DNA of 64,000 nt from Streptococcus infantis SK970 (GTDB lineage Bacteria > Bacillota > Bacilli > Lactobacillales > Streptococcaceae), in NCBI GenBank assembly GCA_000223255.2, contig AFUT01000001.1, positions 372,001 to 436,000 of the forward strand. Direction: 5' to 3'. The position numbers and the translations under genes are program-made. The notes under the pieces are model-generated. The model worked only from the letters and a program-made list of their open reading frames with translations, was not told where the DNA came from and did not search any database. Positions 48,970-58,397 of this stretch are shown here, in pieces (within the stretch, counting starts at the first letter, position 1; each line of letters starts with the position of its first letter).

Positions 48970-49347
48970 ATGGGATTTAGGATATTCATGCTAATCGTAG
49001 TTTTACTTATTCCGTTAACTATGCTTTTATTTGGCTGGCTATTTTTCAGGAGAACACCGAAAGAAATCAATTATGTATTCGGATACCGAACAAAAAGGTC
49101 CATGAGGAATGAAGAAACATGGAAGTTTGCGAATCAATATTTGGGGAAAGTATGGTATCTTTGCGGACTACTTTCAGCACCTCTCTCCGTGATTGCCATG
49201 GCCATTGTTTTTGAAAAGGGAACGGAGACAATGAGTACTGTTGGCTTTATTATCACGATGATTCAGACAATCCCTTTAGTTGGCGCGATGATTTCAACAG
49301 AGATTGCATTGAAGAAAAACTTTGATGAAAACGGGAGAAGGAAGTAA
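48970..49347 (+). CDS. SdpI-family membrane protein
   Basis: 125 residues with three to four membrane helices. The SdpI signature YVFGYRTKRSMRNEETWKFA sits between helix 1 and 2. In B. subtilis SdpI is the immunity protein and signal for the SdpC toxin, but many family members are orphan membrane proteins. A strong GGAGGG site precedes ATG 48970. Its position after a transferred HNH gene is suggestive of a competition locus, not proof. Confidence 0.78.
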   Translation: MGFRIFMLIVVLLIPLTMLLFGWLFFRRTPKEINYVFGYRTKRSMRNEETWKFANQYLGKVWYLCGLLSAPLSVIAMAIVFEKGTETMSTVGFIITMIQTIPLVGAMISTEIALKKNFDENGRRK

Positions 49348-49457
49348 ACGAGGTATATCCATCACTAAAAGAAAAGCAGCAAATCTTTTGTTACAAAAGA
49401 TAATTACATTACAATTCTTGAAGAAGATATTTCATGAATGAAATCAGAAAGCAACAC

Positions 49458-50335
49458 ATGAACGGTATTATCAACTTAAAAAAGAAGCGGGGATGACCTC
49501 GCATGACGCGGTTTTTAAACTGCGTAAGATTTTGGGAACCAAGAAGATTGGTCATGGTGGGACCTTGGATCCAGATGTGGTGGGTGTTTTGCCAATTGCG
49601 GTGGGCAGGGCGACCCGAATGGTAGAGTTCATGCAGGATGAGGGCAAGGTCTATGAGGGGGAAATCACTCTTGGCTATTCAACGACGACCGAGGATGCTA
49701 GTGGGGAAATTGTTGCAGAAACTCCTGTTTTAACTCCACTGGATGAACATCTTGTCGATAAAGCGATTGCTAGTTTGACTGGTCCTATCATTCAAATCCC
49801 ACCGATGTATTCCGCTGTCAAGGTTAATGGTCGTAAGCTCTATGAGTATGCGCGTGCTGGTCAGGAGGTTGAGCGTCCAGAACGTCAGGTAACGATTTAT
49901 AGTTTTGAAAGAACCAGTCCCATTTCCTACGAGGACAAACTTGCGCGCTTTACCTTCCGTGTAAAATGTAGCAAGGGAACCTATATCCGTACCTTATCGG
50001 TTGACTTGGGAGAAAAGCTAGGTTTTGCGGCTCACATGTCTCATCTTACACGAACTAGCGCAGCGGGTTTACAGTTAGAAGATTCCTTGACCTTGGAAGA
50101 AATTGCAGACAAGGTAGAGGCTGGACAACTGGACTTTCTCCATCCTATTGAGATTGGTACTGGTGATTTAGTTAAGGTTTATCTTACTCCGGATCAGGCT
50201 GAGGAAGTCCGTTTTGGTCGTTTCATCGAGTTAGAACAAATGGAAAATCAATTAGCTGCTTTCGAAGGTGAGAAACTTTTAGCTATTTTAGAAAAGCGGG
50301 AAAATCTTTATAAACCTAGAAAGGTTTTCTCTTAA
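49458..50335 (+). CDS. truB: tRNA pseudouridine-55 synthase TruB (frameshifted at the start)
   Basis: About 292 residues. The catalytic Asp is in [14 protein letters not shown] and a PUA-like domain ends the protein. The natural start is ATG 49458 ([19 protein letters not shown]), but the run at 49478-49483 has six A where seven are needed, so translation as written stops after eleven codons and the remaining frame opens at ATG 49493. It makes pseudouridine in the T-loop of all elongator tRNAs. Upstream 110 bases hold nothing I recognise. Confidence 0.92.
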
Positions 50336-50371
50336 TTATTTGACGAATTAATGATTTTTATCTACTAGTCC

Positions 50372-50396
50372 AAAGATGGGATTTTCTCATCTTTTT
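50372..50396 (+). terminator. Terminator after truB
   Basis: AAAGATG / CATCTTT hairpin with a nine-base loop and a T run. Confidence 0.65.
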
Positions 50397-50529
50397 AAAA
50401 TATTAGCTGATAAATAGATTTAAAACTTTATGTCTTAAAAAACCATTGAAAATACAGTGTTATTTGACAGTTTTGATTACTTATGATAAGATTAAATTTA
50501 AGAAAAGCTAGAGAAAAATAGAGGATATT

Positions 50530-51021
50530 ATGAGTATTGAAATGACTGTCAGTGAGATTGCTGAGGTCTTGGGACTATCCCGACAAGCAATCAATAATCG
50601 TGTCAAGGAATTACCTGAAGAAGATATTACAAAAAACGACAAAGGTGTTACTGTTGTTACTCGCAGTGGATTGATCAAACTTGAAGAAATCTACAAAAAG
50701 ACTATCTTTGAAGATGAACCAGTTAGTGATGAAGTTAAGCAACGAGAACTCATGGAGATTCTTGTTGATGAAAAGAACGCTGAAATCATCCGTCTTTATG
50801 ATCAATTGAAAGCTAAAGACAAGCAACTGGCTGAAAAAGATGAACAGATACGTGTTAAAGACCGTCAAATCGCTGAAAAAGATAAGCAATTGGACCAACA
50901 ACAACAGTTAACCCTTCAAGCTATGAAGGACCAAGAAACTCTTCAGCTGGAGTTGGATCAAGCTAAGCAAGAAGTTCAAGCATCGAAGAAGGGCTTCTTT
51001 GCTCGCTTATTTGGCAAATAA
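50530..51021 (+). CDS. rocS: Chromosome segregation regulator RocS
   Basis: 163 residues. N-terminal helix-turn-helix (MTVSEIAEVLGLSRQAINNR), a long coiled coil with repeats KDKQLAEKDEQIRVKDRQIA, and a C-terminal amphipathic helix KKGFFARLFGK suited to membrane binding. This architecture and sequence match pneumococcal RocS, which binds DNA and membrane and links chromosome segregation to division. GAGG lies before ATG 50530. Monocistronic by its flanking hairpins. Confidence 0.85.
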   Translation: MSIEMTVSEIAEVLGLSRQAINNRVKELPEEDITKNDKGVTVVTRSGLIKLEEIYKKTIFEDEPVSDEVKQRELMEILVDEKNAEIIRLYDQLKAKDKQLAEKDEQIRVKDRQIAEKDKQLDQQQQLTLQAMKDQETLQLELDQAKQEVQASKKGFFARLFGK

Positions 51022-51025
51022 GAAA

Positions 51026-51067
51026 AAACTGCTTGGTTTCTATGATTAGACCAGGTGGTTTCTTTTT
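51026..51067 (+). terminator. Terminator after rocS
   Basis: AAAACTGCTTGGT / ACCAGGTGGTTTC imperfect hairpin with G-U pairs, then TTTTT. Confidence 0.6.
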
Positions 51068-51090
51068 ACAAATCAATAAGGAATGATAAG

Positions 51091-51681
51091 ATGGAAACAT
51101 TAAGAGATTATATCTCATTTGACTTAGAATTCAACAAACACCAGGACAAGACTCATTTGATTCAAGTATCAGCAGTGCACTTTAAAGATGGTGAAGAGGT
51201 AGAAGCGTTTGACTCTTATGTTCACTCAGATGTACCTTTAAAGAGTTTTATTAATGGTTTGACTGGTATTACTTCAGAGACTCTCAAGAATGCCCCAAAG
51301 GTAGAAGAAGTCCTCCAAAAATTTCAAGATTTTGTTGGTGATTTACCCCTTGTTGGTTATAATGCAGCAAAGAGTGATTTACCGATTTTACTAGAACATG
51401 GTTTGGACTATCGAGAACAATATTTAGTCGATCTCTACAATGAGGCACTTGAGCGACGTAGTTCTGATCTTCATGGAATTGCTAATCTAAAATTACAAAC
51501 TGTGGCTAATTTTCTAGGTTTTAAAGGGCAATCTCATAATAGTTTAGAGGATGCTCGTATGACTGCTCGAGTGTATGAAGTTTTTCTGGAGTCTGATGAG
51601 AGTAGACTGTTACTCAATTCTCAGAGTAGTCTCAATTCGAATCCATTTGGTGCCTTAGATCTATCACAGTTTTTTGATTAG
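51091..51681 (+). CDS. DEDDh-type 3'-5' exonuclease
   Basis: 196 residues from ATG 51091 (METLRDYISFDLEFN), after AAGGAATGA. Exonuclease motifs: DLEFN (Asp/Glu), GYNAAKSDLPIL and SHNSLEDARMTARVY, the DEDDh set of DnaQ/RNase T folds. It lacks the helicase or BRCT domains of larger relatives, so it may be a standalone proofreading or RNA-trimming enzyme. An in-frame opening at 51055 is upstream of the ribosome site and overlaps the rocS terminator. Confidence 0.85.
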   Translation: METLRDYISFDLEFNKHQDKTHLIQVSAVHFKDGEEVEAFDSYVHSDVPLKSFINGLTGITSETLKNAPKVEEVLQKFQDFVGDLPLVGYNAAKSDLPILLEHGLDYREQYLVDLYNEALERRSSDLHGIANLKLQTVANFLGFKGQSHNSLEDARMTARVYEVFLESDESRLLLNSQSSLNSNPFGALDLSQFFD

Positions 51682-51689
51682 GAGGTTTT

Positions 51690-53452
51690 ATGAAACCTGA
51701 AAACCGAAAAAATTGGGTTTTAAAAAGATTTACCTAAATCTAGATAAAATCCTCTTTCTATTCTTTCTAATCTTTATGTTGGTTGACTATATCTGGTTGC
51801 CATTAAACTCAGTGATAGCTGGATTTTTGCTAAGTCAGACTGGATATTTGTTTATTTCCTACAACAATATTTTTGAGATAATAAAAAATGCTCCCATTGT
51901 CAGTCTTGGCTTTGTAATCTTAATAGCCATCAATCTGCTGGTAGCCTATTTTCAACTCAGTATTCTCTTTATTGGAGCTCGCCACCTCCTATATCACGAA
52001 AAAAGGACTCTTATAGAATATAGTCGAAAAGTATTTCGTGAAAGCCTTACTTTTATGAAGAAAATGACTATTTCAAAAGCTTTGTTTATCTTTTTATTTG
52101 TAGCAATGCTATTTCCTTTTATCAGAAAGATATTTAAGATTTATTATTTCAATAAAATCGTGATTCCGGAGTTTATTCAAACCTACATGGAAGATAAGTA
52201 CTGGATGTGGTGGGTAGCCATTATTATCTTATCACTCTTATTCTTCTATGTTTCAGTTCGCTTGATATTCACTCTGCCTAAGGTTTTTTATGAAAAGATG
52301 ACGGTCAAGGAAGCGATCATTTATAGTTTGGATAGAACTAAAAATTACTTTTGGTTTTATGCCTGGCATTTATTCTTAATTATTGTAAAAACCAATCTAT
52401 TCTTCTATCTTCCTCTCATCCCAATATTATCTACTCAGTATATAGTGGATAGCCTTACTCAGAGAGAGTCTCTGGTCCTAGCTATTTTGAATTTTGTTCT
52501 GATCAAGAATTTCCACTATATGGCATTAACCTATTTCCTTGTGAAATTTACGTCCTTCTTAACAGGAGAAGAACTTGATATTATGCCGAGACGCGAGAAG
52601 GACCATATCATGAGGTGGGGTGTTATGGTGTGTGCATGTATCTTCTTTGCGATTGAAGGCTATAATTATTTAGAAGCTCCTGTAGTCAATCCACCGCTTT
52701 TGATTTCACACCGTGGTGTATCAAATGGCAATGGTGTACAAAATACCATTCAATCCCTAGAAAAAACATCTCAATTAAAACCAGATTTAATCGAGATGGA
52801 TATTCAGGAAACAAAGGATGGGCAATTTGTCATGATGCATGATGCTAATCTTAGAGGTTTAGCAGGTATCAATAAAACGCCACAGGATTTGACTTTAGAT
52901 GAGTTAAAACAGATTGATATTCACGAGAATGGTTATGAAACAAAGATTTCGAGTTTTGATGATTACCTGAATCGTGCAAATGAATTGCATCAGAAACTAC
53001 TCATTGAGATTAAGACCAGCCACAAAGATAGCCCGCAGATGATGGAACATTTTCTAGAAAAATACGGTGCAAAAATTAAGGTTTATGGTCATCAAATGCA
53101 ATCCTTGGATTATAAGGTTATTGAAAAAGTAAGAGAGTATGACAAGGATATTCCTGTCTACTTTATTCTTCCCTATAATTCTGTTTTTCCTAGAACGGAT
53201 GCGACAGGCTATACAATGGAATACTCTACTTTGGATGAATATTTTGTTACGAAACTATGGAATACTGAGCAAAAACTCTATGTATGGACAATCAATAGTT
53301 CCGAATCTTTTAATAAGTCTTTTCACCTAGGTGTTGACGGAATGATTACGGATGACTTGGAAAAAATAAAAGAAGAACTAGTAACTGCTCAGGAAGATCC
53401 TGAATATAGTGACTTATTGCTAAATAAAGCAACTGAATTATTTGCTTTTTAA
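51690..53452 (+). CDS. Membrane-anchored glycerophosphoryl diester phosphodiesterase (frameshifted at the start)
   Basis: About 587 residues. N-terminal half with some seven to eight membrane helices; C-terminal GDPD domain (about 330-570) with the catalytic HRGVSNGNGVQNT, EMDIQETKDGQFVMMHD and IEIKT motifs. It hydrolyses glycerophosphodiesters, perhaps lipoteichoic acid-related or lipid-derived, outside the cell. ATG 51690 follows GGAGG; the run at 51707-51712 has six A where seven give MKPENRKKLGFKKIYLNLD. Nine bases after the exonuclease gene. Confidence 0.88.
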
Positions 53453-53460
53453 CATAAATT

Positions 53461-53488
53461 AAAAGAGGCTGTGAACCAGCCTCTTTTT
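53461..53488. terminator. Bidirectional terminator between the phosphodiesterase gene and ybaB
   Basis: AAAAGAGGCTG / CAGCCTCTTTT with loop TGAAC. Confidence 0.88.
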
Positions 53489-53498
53489 GATAACCTAA

Positions 53499-53798
53499 TT
53501 AAAATGGTAACTTACCAGCAAATGCTCCAAGTTTCTTCTTAGTAGTTTCATCAATTTGTTCAAGAGCAGCATTGAGAGCTTGGACAGTCATGTCAGAAAG
53601 TGTTTCGATATCTTCAGGATCCACAACTGCGGGATCAAAATCAATTTTTACGACCTTTTTATCACCTGTTATGGTAGCAGTTACAAGGTTTTGAGCAGAA
53701 GTCCCAACAAATTCTGTGGCAGCCAATTCAGCTTGGCTTTGCTCCATTTGTTTTTGAAGTTTTTGAGCTTGACGCATCATATTTTGCATATTCATCAT
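53499..53798 (-). CDS. YbaB/EbfC family nucleoid-associated protein
   Basis: 99 residues ([39 protein letters not shown]). Members are small dimeric DNA-binding proteins that coat the nucleoid. The start is ambiguous between two adjacent Met codons. It is divergent from the tar-lic operon; the 318-base gap holds the promoters of both. Confidence 0.92.
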   Translation of the reverse strand: MMNMQNMMRQAQKLQKQMEQSQAELAATEFVGTSAQNLVTATITGDKKVVKIDFDPAVVDPEDIETLSDMTVQALNAALEQIDETTKKKLGAFAGKLPF

Positions 53799-53903
53799 GG
53801 CGGTAGATAGCTTCCTTTTCTTTTATTTTCCATTATATTTTAACAATTTTAATTAGAAAAGTCTAATTAAAATTTCAGGACTTCTATATATATCGAACAT
53901 TAG

Positions 53904-53930
53904 TTTAAGGTTTTTTAAGGTTTCTATACT
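53904..53930 (+). promoter_or_regulatory. CiaR-type direct repeat and promoter of the tarI-licC operon (distal)
   Basis: TTTAAG (53904-53909), four bases, TTTAAG (53914-53919), five bases, TATACT (53925-53930). The CiaR consensus is TTTAAG-N5-TTTAAG placed at the -35. The spacer is one short, and it is a T run in a window where T and A runs are repeatedly one base short. The pneumococcal lic operon is a known CiaR target. Confidence 0.6.
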
Positions 53931-54066
53931 ATTCTGAAGAACTCTATATTAATCGAGAGTTATAAATGTAAGGATAAATTTTTTAAATATTCTCACCTAA
54001 AAGTGCTCTCGTCATCAGTTTCTAACTAGAGAGAACTAGTATTTATTTCAAGATAGTGCTAGATTA

Positions 54067-54075
54067 TGATATAAT
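54067..54075 (+). promoter_or_regulatory. Proximal extended -10 promoter of tarI
   Basis: TGATATAAT, 42 bases before the tarI ATG; likely a constitutive second promoter. Confidence 0.6.
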
Positions 54076-54116
54076 AGTAAAGAATGAGTTTTAAAACAAA
54101 CCAAAGGAGTATCAAA

Positions 54117-54824
54117 ATGATTTACGCTGGAATTTTAGCAGGTGGAACCGGCACGCGCATGGGTATTAGTAACCTACCAAAACAATTTCTTGAGTTGGGA
54201 GATCGTCCAATTCTAATCCATACAATTGAAAAATTTGTCCTAGAACCAAGTATTGAAAAAATTGTTGTTGGTGTTCATGGTGACTGGGTTACACATGCAG
54301 AAGATCTAGTTGAAAAATTCCTTCCACTTCACAAGGACCGCATCATCATTACAAAAGGTGGGGCGGATCGTAATTCTAGTATTGAAAAGATTATTGAAGC
54401 TATCGATGCTTATCGTCCAATCACTGAAGATGATATCGTGGTCACACATGACTCAGTTCGTCCCTTTATCACACTTCGCATGATTCAAGACAATATCGCT
54501 CTTGCTCAAAAACATGATGCGGTTGATACTGTGGTTGAAGCGGTGGATACTATCGTTGAAAGTACAAATGGTCAGTTCATTACAGATATTCCAAACCGTG
54601 CTCATCTCTACCAAGGACAAACTCCACAAACCTTCCGTTGTAAAGACTTTATTGACTTGTATGGTTCTTTGTCAGCAGAAGAAAAAGAAATTTTAACAGA
54701 TGCATGTAAAATCTTTGTCATTAAGGGTAAAGACGTAGCCTTAGCTAAAGGTGAATACTCAAACCTTAAAATTACAACAGTTACAGACTTGAAAATTGCT
54801 AAAAGCATGATTGAGAAAGACTAG
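54117..54824 (+). CDS. tarI: Ribitol-5-phosphate cytidylyltransferase TarI
   Basis: 235 residues of the IspD/TarI family: LAGGTGTRMGISNLPKQFLEL, then HDSVRPF and TDACKIF. It makes CDP-ribitol for teichoic acid. The following tarJ separates TarI from the related isoprenoid enzyme IspD. ATG 54117 has AAAGGAG upstream; an in-frame ATG at 54084 lies before that site. First gene of the lic operon. Confidence 0.9.
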   Translation: MIYAGILAGGTGTRMGISNLPKQFLELGDRPILIHTIEKFVLEPSIEKIVVGVHGDWVTHAEDLVEKFLPLHKDRIIITKGGADRNSSIEKIIEAIDAYRPITEDDIVVTHDSVRPFITLRMIQDNIALAQKHDAVDTVVEAVDTIVESTNGQFITDIPNRAHLYQGQTPQTFRCKDFIDLYGSLSAEEKEILTDACKIFVIKGKDVALAKGEYSNLKITTVTDLKIAKSMIEKD

Positions 54825-54828
54825 AGAC

Positions 54829-55851
54829 ATGATTAATCAAATTTATCAACTGACAAAACCAAAGTTTATTAATATTAAATATCAGGAAGAAGAAATTGAT
54901 CAAGAGAATCATATCCTCATCCGACCAAACTATATGGCTGTTTGTCATGCGGATCAGCGATACTATCAAGGTAAACGGGATCCAAAAATTTTAGCGAAAA
55001 AACTACCAATGGCTATGATTCATGAGTCTTGTGGTACAGTCATTTCTGACCCAACAGGTACCTATAAGGTTGGCCAAAAGGTTGTTATGATTCCAAATCA
55101 ACCACCTATGCAAAGTGATGAGGAATTCTACGAAAACTACATGACTGGAACGTATTTCCTATCAAGTGGCTATGATGGGTTTATGAGAGAGTTTGTTTCT
55201 CTGCCTAAAGACCGTGTAGTTTCCTACGACGATATTGAAGACACAGTTGCAGCCATTACTGAATTTGTCAGTGTGGGTATGCACGCTATGAATCGTTTTA
55301 TGACTGTTTCACATAGCAGACGTCAACGAATTGCTGTCATTGGTGATGGAAGTTTAGCTTTTGTCATGGCTAATATTATCAACTATACCTTGCCTGAAGC
55401 TGAGATTATTGTTATCGGCCGTCATTGGGAGAAATTAGAACTCTTCTCATTTGCAAAAGAGCTTTACATTACTGATAGCATTCCAGAAGATTTAAGTTTT
55501 GACCATGGTTTCGAATGCTGTGGTGGTGATGGATGCGGGCCTGCTATCAATGACTTGATTCGCTACATCAAACCACAAGGTACCATTTTGATGATGGGTG
55601 TTAGTGAGTATAAGGTCAACATCAACACTCGGGATTCATTGGAAAAAGGCTTGTTACTAGTCGGTTCTTCCCGTTCTGGAAGAATTGACTTTGAAAATGC
55701 TATTCAAATGATGGAGATCAAGAAATTTGCCAATCGTTTGAAGAATATTATTTATCTAGAAGAACCAGTGAGAGAGATTAAAGATATTCACCGGGTTTTT
55801 GCCACTGATCTAAATACTGCCTTTAAGACAGTCTTTAAGTGGAATGTGTAA
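54829..55851 (+). CDS. tarJ: Ribulose-5-phosphate reductase TarJ
   Basis: 340 residues, zinc-containing alcohol dehydrogenase family. The N-terminal catalytic domain has CHADQRYYQG and HESCGTV, and the NADPH-binding fold VIGDGSLAFVMANI. It reduces ribulose-5-P to ribitol-5-P, the TarI substrate. Start ATG 54829 gives MINQIYQLTKPKF; an in-frame start at 54811 overlaps tarI. Four bases after tarI, so coupled. Confidence 0.92.
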   Translation: MINQIYQLTKPKFINIKYQEEEIDQENHILIRPNYMAVCHADQRYYQGKRDPKILAKKLPMAMIHESCGTVISDPTGTYKVGQKVVMIPNQPPMQSDEEFYENYMTGTYFLSSGYDGFMREFVSLPKDRVVSYDDIEDTVAAITEFVSVGMHAMNRFMTVSHSRRQRIAVIGDGSLAFVMANIINYTLPEAEIIVIGRHWEKLELFSFAKELYITDSIPEDLSFDHGFECCGGDGCGPAINDLIRYIKPQGTILMMGVSEYKVNINTRDSLEKGLLLVGSSRSGRIDFENAIQMMEIKKFANRLKNIIYLEEPVREIKDIHRVFATDLNTAFKTVFKWNV

Positions 55852-55868
55852 GTAGATAGGAGAAGACT

Positions 55869-56738
55869 TTGGATAAAATAATTAAGGAAAAAATCGCTTC
55901 TTTATTAGCAAATGATGAGGATATCCTAAGTGTGAAGCAATTGGGTGGCATGACCAACCAAAACTATTTAGTAAAGACAAGTGCAAATCAGTATATCGTT
56001 AAGTTTTTCGGTAAAGGTACGGATAAATTAATCAACCGCCAGAATGAAAAGTTCAATCTTGAATTGTTAAAAGATTTAAAATTAGATGTAGAAAATTATC
56101 TTTTTGATATCGAAGCTGGTATCAAAGTTAATCAATACATTGAAAATGCTGAGACACTTGACTCAGCTACCATTAAAACCAAATTTGAAAAGATTGCACC
56201 AATTCTACAAACCATTCACGCTTCTGGTAAAGAATTAAAAGGAGAGTTTGCTCCTTTTGAAGAAATCAAAAAATATGAATCCTTGATTCAAGGAGAGATT
56301 TACTATCCAAACTATGAAGCTGTAAGAAAATCAGTATTTTCTTTGAAAGATGAACTTGAAGAGATTGGAATTGATAAAAAATCATGTCATATTGATTTGG
56401 TTCCAGAAAACTTTATTGAAGGACCAGATGGACATCTTTATCTCATTGATTGGGAATATTCATCTATGAATGATCCTATGTGGGATTTGGCAGCCCTCTT
56501 CCTAGAATCTGAATTTACAAGTGCAGAAGAAGAAGAATTTTTAAGTCTTTACGAGAGTGACAAGACTCCAGTTTCAAGGGAGAAAATTCGTATTTACAAA
56601 ATCTTGCAAGATATTATTTGGAGTCTCTGGACTATCTACAAGGAAGAAAATGGTGCAGATTTTGGGGATTATGGGATTTCTCGTTACAATAGGGCTATGA
56701 ATGAATTGAATTATAAGGGAGGCACTTATGAAAACTAA
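55869..56738 (+). CDS. licA: Choline kinase LicA
   Basis: 289 residues starting at TTG 55869 after AGGAGAAG. Kinase fold with LGGMTNQNYLV near the N-terminus, Brenner motif CHIDLVPENFI and the metal site LYLIDWEYSSMND. It phosphorylates imported choline for teichoic acid decoration. The rare TTG start may keep its level low. Overlaps licB by 11 bases. Confidence 0.93.
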   Translation: MDKIIKEKIASLLANDEDILSVKQLGGMTNQNYLVKTSANQYIVKFFGKGTDKLINRQNEKFNLELLKDLKLDVENYLFDIEAGIKVNQYIENAETLDSATIKTKFEKIAPILQTIHASGKELKGEFAPFEEIKKYESLIQGEIYYPNYEAVRKSVFSLKDELEEIGIDKKSCHIDLVPENFIEGPDGHLYLIDWEYSSMNDPMWDLAALFLESEFTSAEEEEFLSLYESDKTPVSREKIRIYKILQDIIWSLWTIYKEENGADFGDYGISRYNRAMNELNYKGGTYEN

Positions 56739-57606
56739 AAATGGAGTTTCTTTTGGTCTGCTTTCAGGTGTGTTCTGGGGACTAGGACTAACCGTCAGTG
56801 CCTACATCTTCTCAATATTTACTGATTTATCTCCCTTTGTAGTAGCAGCTGCACACGATTTCCTTAGTATTTTTATCTTACTAGGTTATCTTCTAGTTAA
56901 AGAAGGGAAAGTTCGTTTTTCAATCTTCTTGAATATTCGAAATGTGAGTGTTATTATCGGAGCACTCTTAGCAGGACCTATTGGTATGCAGGCCAACCTC
57001 TATGCGGTTAAGTATATTGGTAGTTCCTTAGCATCATCAGTTTCAGCCATTTATCCTGCGGTTTCAGTCTTGCTGGCTTTCTTCTTTTTGAAGCATAAGA
57101 TTTCTAAAAATACAGTTTTTGGAATTCTTCTAATCATTGTTGGGATTATTGCTCAGACCTATAAAGCAGAGCAGGTTAATTCTTTCTACATAGGTATTCT
57201 TTGCGCTTTAATTTGTGCCTTTGCTTGGGGGAGCGAAAGTGTTCTCAGCTCCTTTGCTATGGAAAGTAATCTCAGTGAATTAGAAGCCCTCTTGATTCGT
57301 CAAGTTACATCCTTCTTGTCCTATCTAGTTATTGTGCTCTTCTCACATCATTCATTTGCAGAAGTTGCAAATGGCCAGTTGTTTGGTCTATTGATTATCT
57401 TTGCGGCATTTAATATGATTTCTTATCTTGCCTACTATATTGCTATCAATCGATTGCAACCGGCAAAAGCAACGGGTTTGAATGTCAGTTATGTAGTTTG
57501 GACTGTCCTCTTTGCAGCAATGTTCTTGGGGGTACCTCTGACTATTTTGACCGTTATAACTTCATTTGTAGTAATGGCTGGTGTTTATATTATCATTAAA
57601 GAATAA
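56728..57606 (+). CDS. licB: Choline importer LicB (EamA/DMT family)
   Basis: 292 residues with ten predicted helices in two EamA repeats (FGLLSGVFWGLGLTVSAYIF; FAWGSESVLSSFAME). In the pneumococcus LicB takes up choline for LicA. The GGAGG ribosome site lies inside licA, consistent with translational coupling. Intact. Confidence 0.93.
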   Translation: MKTKNGVSFGLLSGVFWGLGLTVSAYIFSIFTDLSPFVVAAAHDFLSIFILLGYLLVKEGKVRFSIFLNIRNVSVIIGALLAGPIGMQANLYAVKYIGSSLASSVSAIYPAVSVLLAFFFLKHKISKNTVFGILLIIVGIIAQTYKAEQVNSFYIGILCALICAFAWGSESVLSSFAMESNLSELEALLIRQVTSFLSYLVIVLFSHHSFAEVANGQLFGLLIIFAAFNMISYLAYYIAINRLQPAKATGLNVSYVVWTVLFAAMFLGVPLTILTVITSFVVMAGVYIIIKE

Positions 57607-57618
57607 AGGAGAAAACGC

Positions 57619-58308
57619 GTGAAAGCGATCATCTTAGCAGCGGGATTGGGGACTCGTTTGAGACCCATGACAGAAAATACTCCCAAAGCCTTGGTTAAAG
57701 TCAATCAAAAACCTTTGGTTGAATATCAAATTGAATACTTAAAAGAACGTGGAATTGATGACATCATCATCGTCGTTGGTTATTTGAAAGAACAATTCGA
57801 CTACCTTAAAGAGAAATACGGCGTTCGTTTGGTCTTCAACGATAAGTATGCTGATTACAATAACTTTTACTCGCTTTACTTGGTGAAAGAAGAGTTGGCT
57901 AACAGCTACGTTATCGACGCGGATAACTATCTTTTCAAGAATATGTTCCGCAATGACATCGAGCGTTCAACTTATTTCAGTGTATATCGCGAAGACTGTG
58001 ATAATGAGTGGTTCCTAGTTTATGGGGATGACTATAAAGTACAAGATATCATTGTCGATAGTAAAAACGGACGCATCTTGAGTGGTGTATCATTCTGGGA
58101 TGCTCCAACAGCTGAGAAAATTGTTGGATTTATTGACAAGGCATATGCAAGTGGCGAGTTTGTTGACCTCTATTGGGACAACATGGTCAAAGATAATATC
58201 AAAGAACTAGATGTTTATGTAGAAGAGTTAGAAGGAAACAGCATCTACGAAATTGACAGTGTTAAAGATTATCAAAAATTAGAAAAGATTCTTTCTTCAC
58301 AAAAATAA
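57619..58308 (+). CDS. licC: CTP:phosphocholine cytidylyltransferase LicC
   Basis: 229 residues: nucleotidyltransferase signature LAAGLGTRLRPMTENTPKAL, NNFYSLYL and DADNYLF. It makes CDP-choline, the donor for phosphocholine transfer by LicD enzymes, which are not in this window. AAAGGAG precedes GTG 57619. Last gene of the operon; no clear hairpin follows before the pyrK promoter. Confidence 0.93.
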   Translation: MKAIILAAGLGTRLRPMTENTPKALVKVNQKPLVEYQIEYLKERGIDDIIIVVGYLKEQFDYLKEKYGVRLVFNDKYADYNNFYSLYLVKEELANSYVIDADNYLFKNMFRNDIERSTYFSVYREDCDNEWFLVYGDDYKVQDIIVDSKNGRILSGVSFWDAPTAEKIVGFIDKAYASGEFVDLYWDNMVKDNIKELDVYVEELEGNSIYEIDSVKDYQKLEKILSSQK

Positions 58309-58344
58309 ATAATTTTTATTAACTGATACCTTACCTATTTTTAC

Positions 58345-58373
58345 TTGACTTTTCACGATTGATACAGTATACT
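58345..58373 (+). promoter_or_regulatory. Promoter of pyrK-pyrD
   Basis: TTGACT, 17 bases, TATACT; predicted start near 58380, just before the PyrR-binding RNA. Confidence 0.82.
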
Positions 58374-58397
58374 AGTGAAAATTTAACCTTTAAGGGA

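Noticed and set aside
4102..52000. Treating dnaG, coaE, smpB, coiA, mutY, prsA and the others as true pseudogenes
   Set aside because: The breaks are uniformly one-base losses mainly in homopolymers, include essential genes, and the downstream frames are fully conserved.
53931..54060. Repeated AACTAG and CTATAT-like words in the tarI upstream region as an operator
   Set aside because: Short, imperfect and AT-rich; no symmetry that stands out from background.
54084..54116. In-frame ATG eleven codons upstream of tarI
   Set aside because: It lies eight bases after the -10, has no ribosome site, and the family start with AAAGGAG is at 54117.
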